Of a stretch of 64,000 bases of DNA, positions 61,957-64,000 are shown piece by piece. This stretch comes from Sympetrum striolatum (Eukaryota; Arthropoda; Insecta; Odonata; Libellulidae): assembly GCA_947579665.1 (NCBI GenBank), contig OX388347.1, forward strand, positions 37,270,943-37,334,942, in the 5' to 3' direction. The first letter of the stretch is position 1, and the number at the start of each line of letters is the position of its first letter. The notes under the pieces were generated by a model. That model worked only from the letters and a program-made list of their open reading frames with translations, was not told the DNA's origin and ran no database searches. A program made the position numbers and the translations under genes.

Positions 61957-64000
61957 CTCATCATATATATGTAAAAAAGAGATTGAAAATGAGTAGAAAG
62001 AAAAAAATTACTTTGTGGTTTTAAAAAAAACCTAACCTAATAGCTTAGGAAAAAATTTCATTGTAGGAAAACACTCGCAAGAAGAGGGGTGTGAAAAACC
62101 TGCAAAACCTACAAATAGGAAAATTATATTCAGTGATGAAATCAGATTAAATAAAATTTAAAACAATAAGACATATAAATAGTATCATACAAGAATAACA
62201 AAAGAACAAACAGTTACACATTTACTGGTCAAAACTAAAGCTTTTTAGGAAGAAGTCATAATCACAAAATAAACCTTAAACTTAAAAATAAAACTTAAAA
62301 CCGGAAAGAACTAATATACCTATCTATTCATTCTTTTACCTTAACTTGGATCGCTCTTTAAATACTTTTCTAAAAATAAAAAAAAACCATTTCATACCAG
62401 AAACCCTGAATAATCTTAGATAACCGGCCATGATATGTTTTTAAACATTAAAATAATTTGTAAAAAATATGTTTATGAAGAATTGATATCATTATGAAGA
62501 TTAATGTACTGTTTCTGTTATTGCTGTTATAAATTGATTATATAGTTGGTTGATGCATTTTGATGAGTATATACGATTACTAATTACATTTTAGGGGTTT
62601 CAAATTCCGGATAGCCGTCTTTGTCGGCGTTCCTCGACTTATTAACCGGTATTCGGAAAAAAACAAGAAAGGTCACCGCACTTCATCTTCAGGAGTGATA
62701 TGATTGTTTTCTCCGGACATCGGTGAATGAGACGAGAAACGCCTTGTTCCAAATTTTCTTTCTTTAATTTTCTTTTATATAAGTATATATATATGGTGTA
62801 ATATACCTACTTATGTTGATAATTTTGATTAGATGCTTCAAACTTTCGTCTAACTGCAGCGAAATTTGTAAATAAATACATAAATCATCCGATACTACTT
62901 CCAAGAAGCAGATGGTGCCTGTTTTACTTATATTTATAATTTCGAGGTTTTTCCTCTCCATCGAAGGTGGTCTCATAATGAGAGAGATTAACTGTCGTTT
63001 AAGAATCGCAAAATGGATGTTTTAATGTCCCGCTGTTTCCGCACAGGAAGAGCGCTGAGAAAAACGCAGACGAGGGCGAAAAAAAGGATCGGGTTCGTGA
63101 CGAGGATTCTTTTGCTTTCATTTCCGAATCGCGCGTTAATCAAAATTTTTTTCGAATCAATCTATTGATTGAGGAGGGGCCTCTTCTCCTCCGTTCAATA
63201 GATTCTCAATTAATTAGCGCTCCGCAGCGGGGCGAGAAAGCGAACTGTTCCTTAACGACCAGAGGTGCGAGAGTGGCTCATATCCTCCGGCGCATGTGAA
63301 ATCAAGTGTTGCGAGACTGCATTAATCTACTCTCATTATACGGAGTGCAAAAAAGGACGTGGAAAACATTGGAGTTTCAACGAAGGAAGGGGGACGGACA
63401 TAAAACGAAGCCGAGCACACTCTCATACATTTTCCACTCTTCATTTTGCTCATAAATTTCCTTCATCTGCACATCTTCATGTCTTCGTTATTCGTCTTTT
63501 GTCTAAGTAATAAATGGCTCATTTCATTCCGCTTGATTCTCTAACGGTAATGGCGTTCTTTGAGCTTCTAAAGTCTTTAAATTGATGAAGGACAAAAAAC
63601 AGGTTGAAATTTCCACAAGAAACTAATTTCTATTTTATTAACTTAGCAAAATACAAACATGAGAAAAAAACACGACTAGTTATGGTGCGTGAGCACCACC
63701 TTCTTCACTTAAAGATACATATACACTAACATGTACCGAAGCTAGTGTTAAGTTCGCGATCTTTCTCAGGTGCGTACTTTGCCAACTTAATAAAATAGGA
63801 ATTTGTTTCTTGTGAAAAAGTTCTGAAAGCTTTATTGTCTTATGTTATGAAATGCTACGAAATGACTCCGAAGTTCGTGCATTGCATTTAAATTGATATT
63901 CTTGTTTGGATCCAACACTTGCAGATAATATGCAGTTTTTTATCCATTCTTTAGGTCGATTTTACTTTTACAGCAAACATAATCTTCAATTTAAATGATT
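61957..64000. other. no gene recognised; CpG-rich patch 62990-63520
   Basis: AT-rich with one GC-richer patch. The frame 63265-63510 is unrecognised. Confidence 0.45.

Overview
The window looks like nuclear DNA from a large, repeat-rich invertebrate genome, most likely an arthropod. It is AT-rich, gene-sparse and built mainly of old transposable elements (TEs): pogo/Tigger, hAT, mariner, a LINE-type endonuclease/reverse transcriptase, and the hammerhead-ribozyme ends of Penelope-like elements (PLEs). I see no bacterial operons, no ribosome-binding sites, and no convincing intact host protein gene. The only clearly functional gene is one tRNA-Ala(UGC) at 56531-56602 with a T7 terminator. The species cannot be named from the sequence alone.

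Layout. 1-2.2 kb: a possible small multi-exon gene or gene relic, uncertain. 2201-3675: a pogo/Tigger element with perfect terminal inverted repeats (TIRs) and a TA duplication but a gutted transposase. 3.7-6.2 kb: nothing recognised. 6.2-16.9 kb: an AT-rich block with few CpGs, holding decayed coding patches, one hammerhead relic (10571-10675) and a dead LINE (15563-16335). It is split by a younger hAT element (12038-14697) with perfect 15-bp ends and a perfect 8-bp target-site duplication. 17.85-18.72 kb: a dimeric tandem array with a tRNA T-arm-like motif every ~165-176 bp. 19-35 kb: mostly unannotatable DNA with short CpG-rich patches, two MITE-like elements, a LINE tail fragment (32095-32295) and a tRNA-like B box. 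35.4-37 kb: a cluster of diverged duplications with a 106-bp hairpin. 37-50 kb: nothing coding, several GC-rich low-complexity islands, a tRNA-derived SINE-like piece, a second Tigger-like element (46918-47925) and a 217-bp tandem duplication. 50.7 kb: a second hammerhead, with one change at an invariant core base. 56.5 kb: tRNA-Ala. 57.7-58.0 kb: a third hammerhead inside a perfect 25-bp inverted repeat, followed by a mariner transposase C-terminus. 58-64 kb: nothing coding, plus an (AT)n microsatellite.

The elements do not form a pathway. The most interesting signals are structural: three Penelope-type hammerhead folds in different states of decay, two with long pairing stem I arms, and the T-arm-bearing satellite-like array. 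Most long open frames here lie in GC-rich low-complexity DNA, often open on both strands, and I do not consider them genes.
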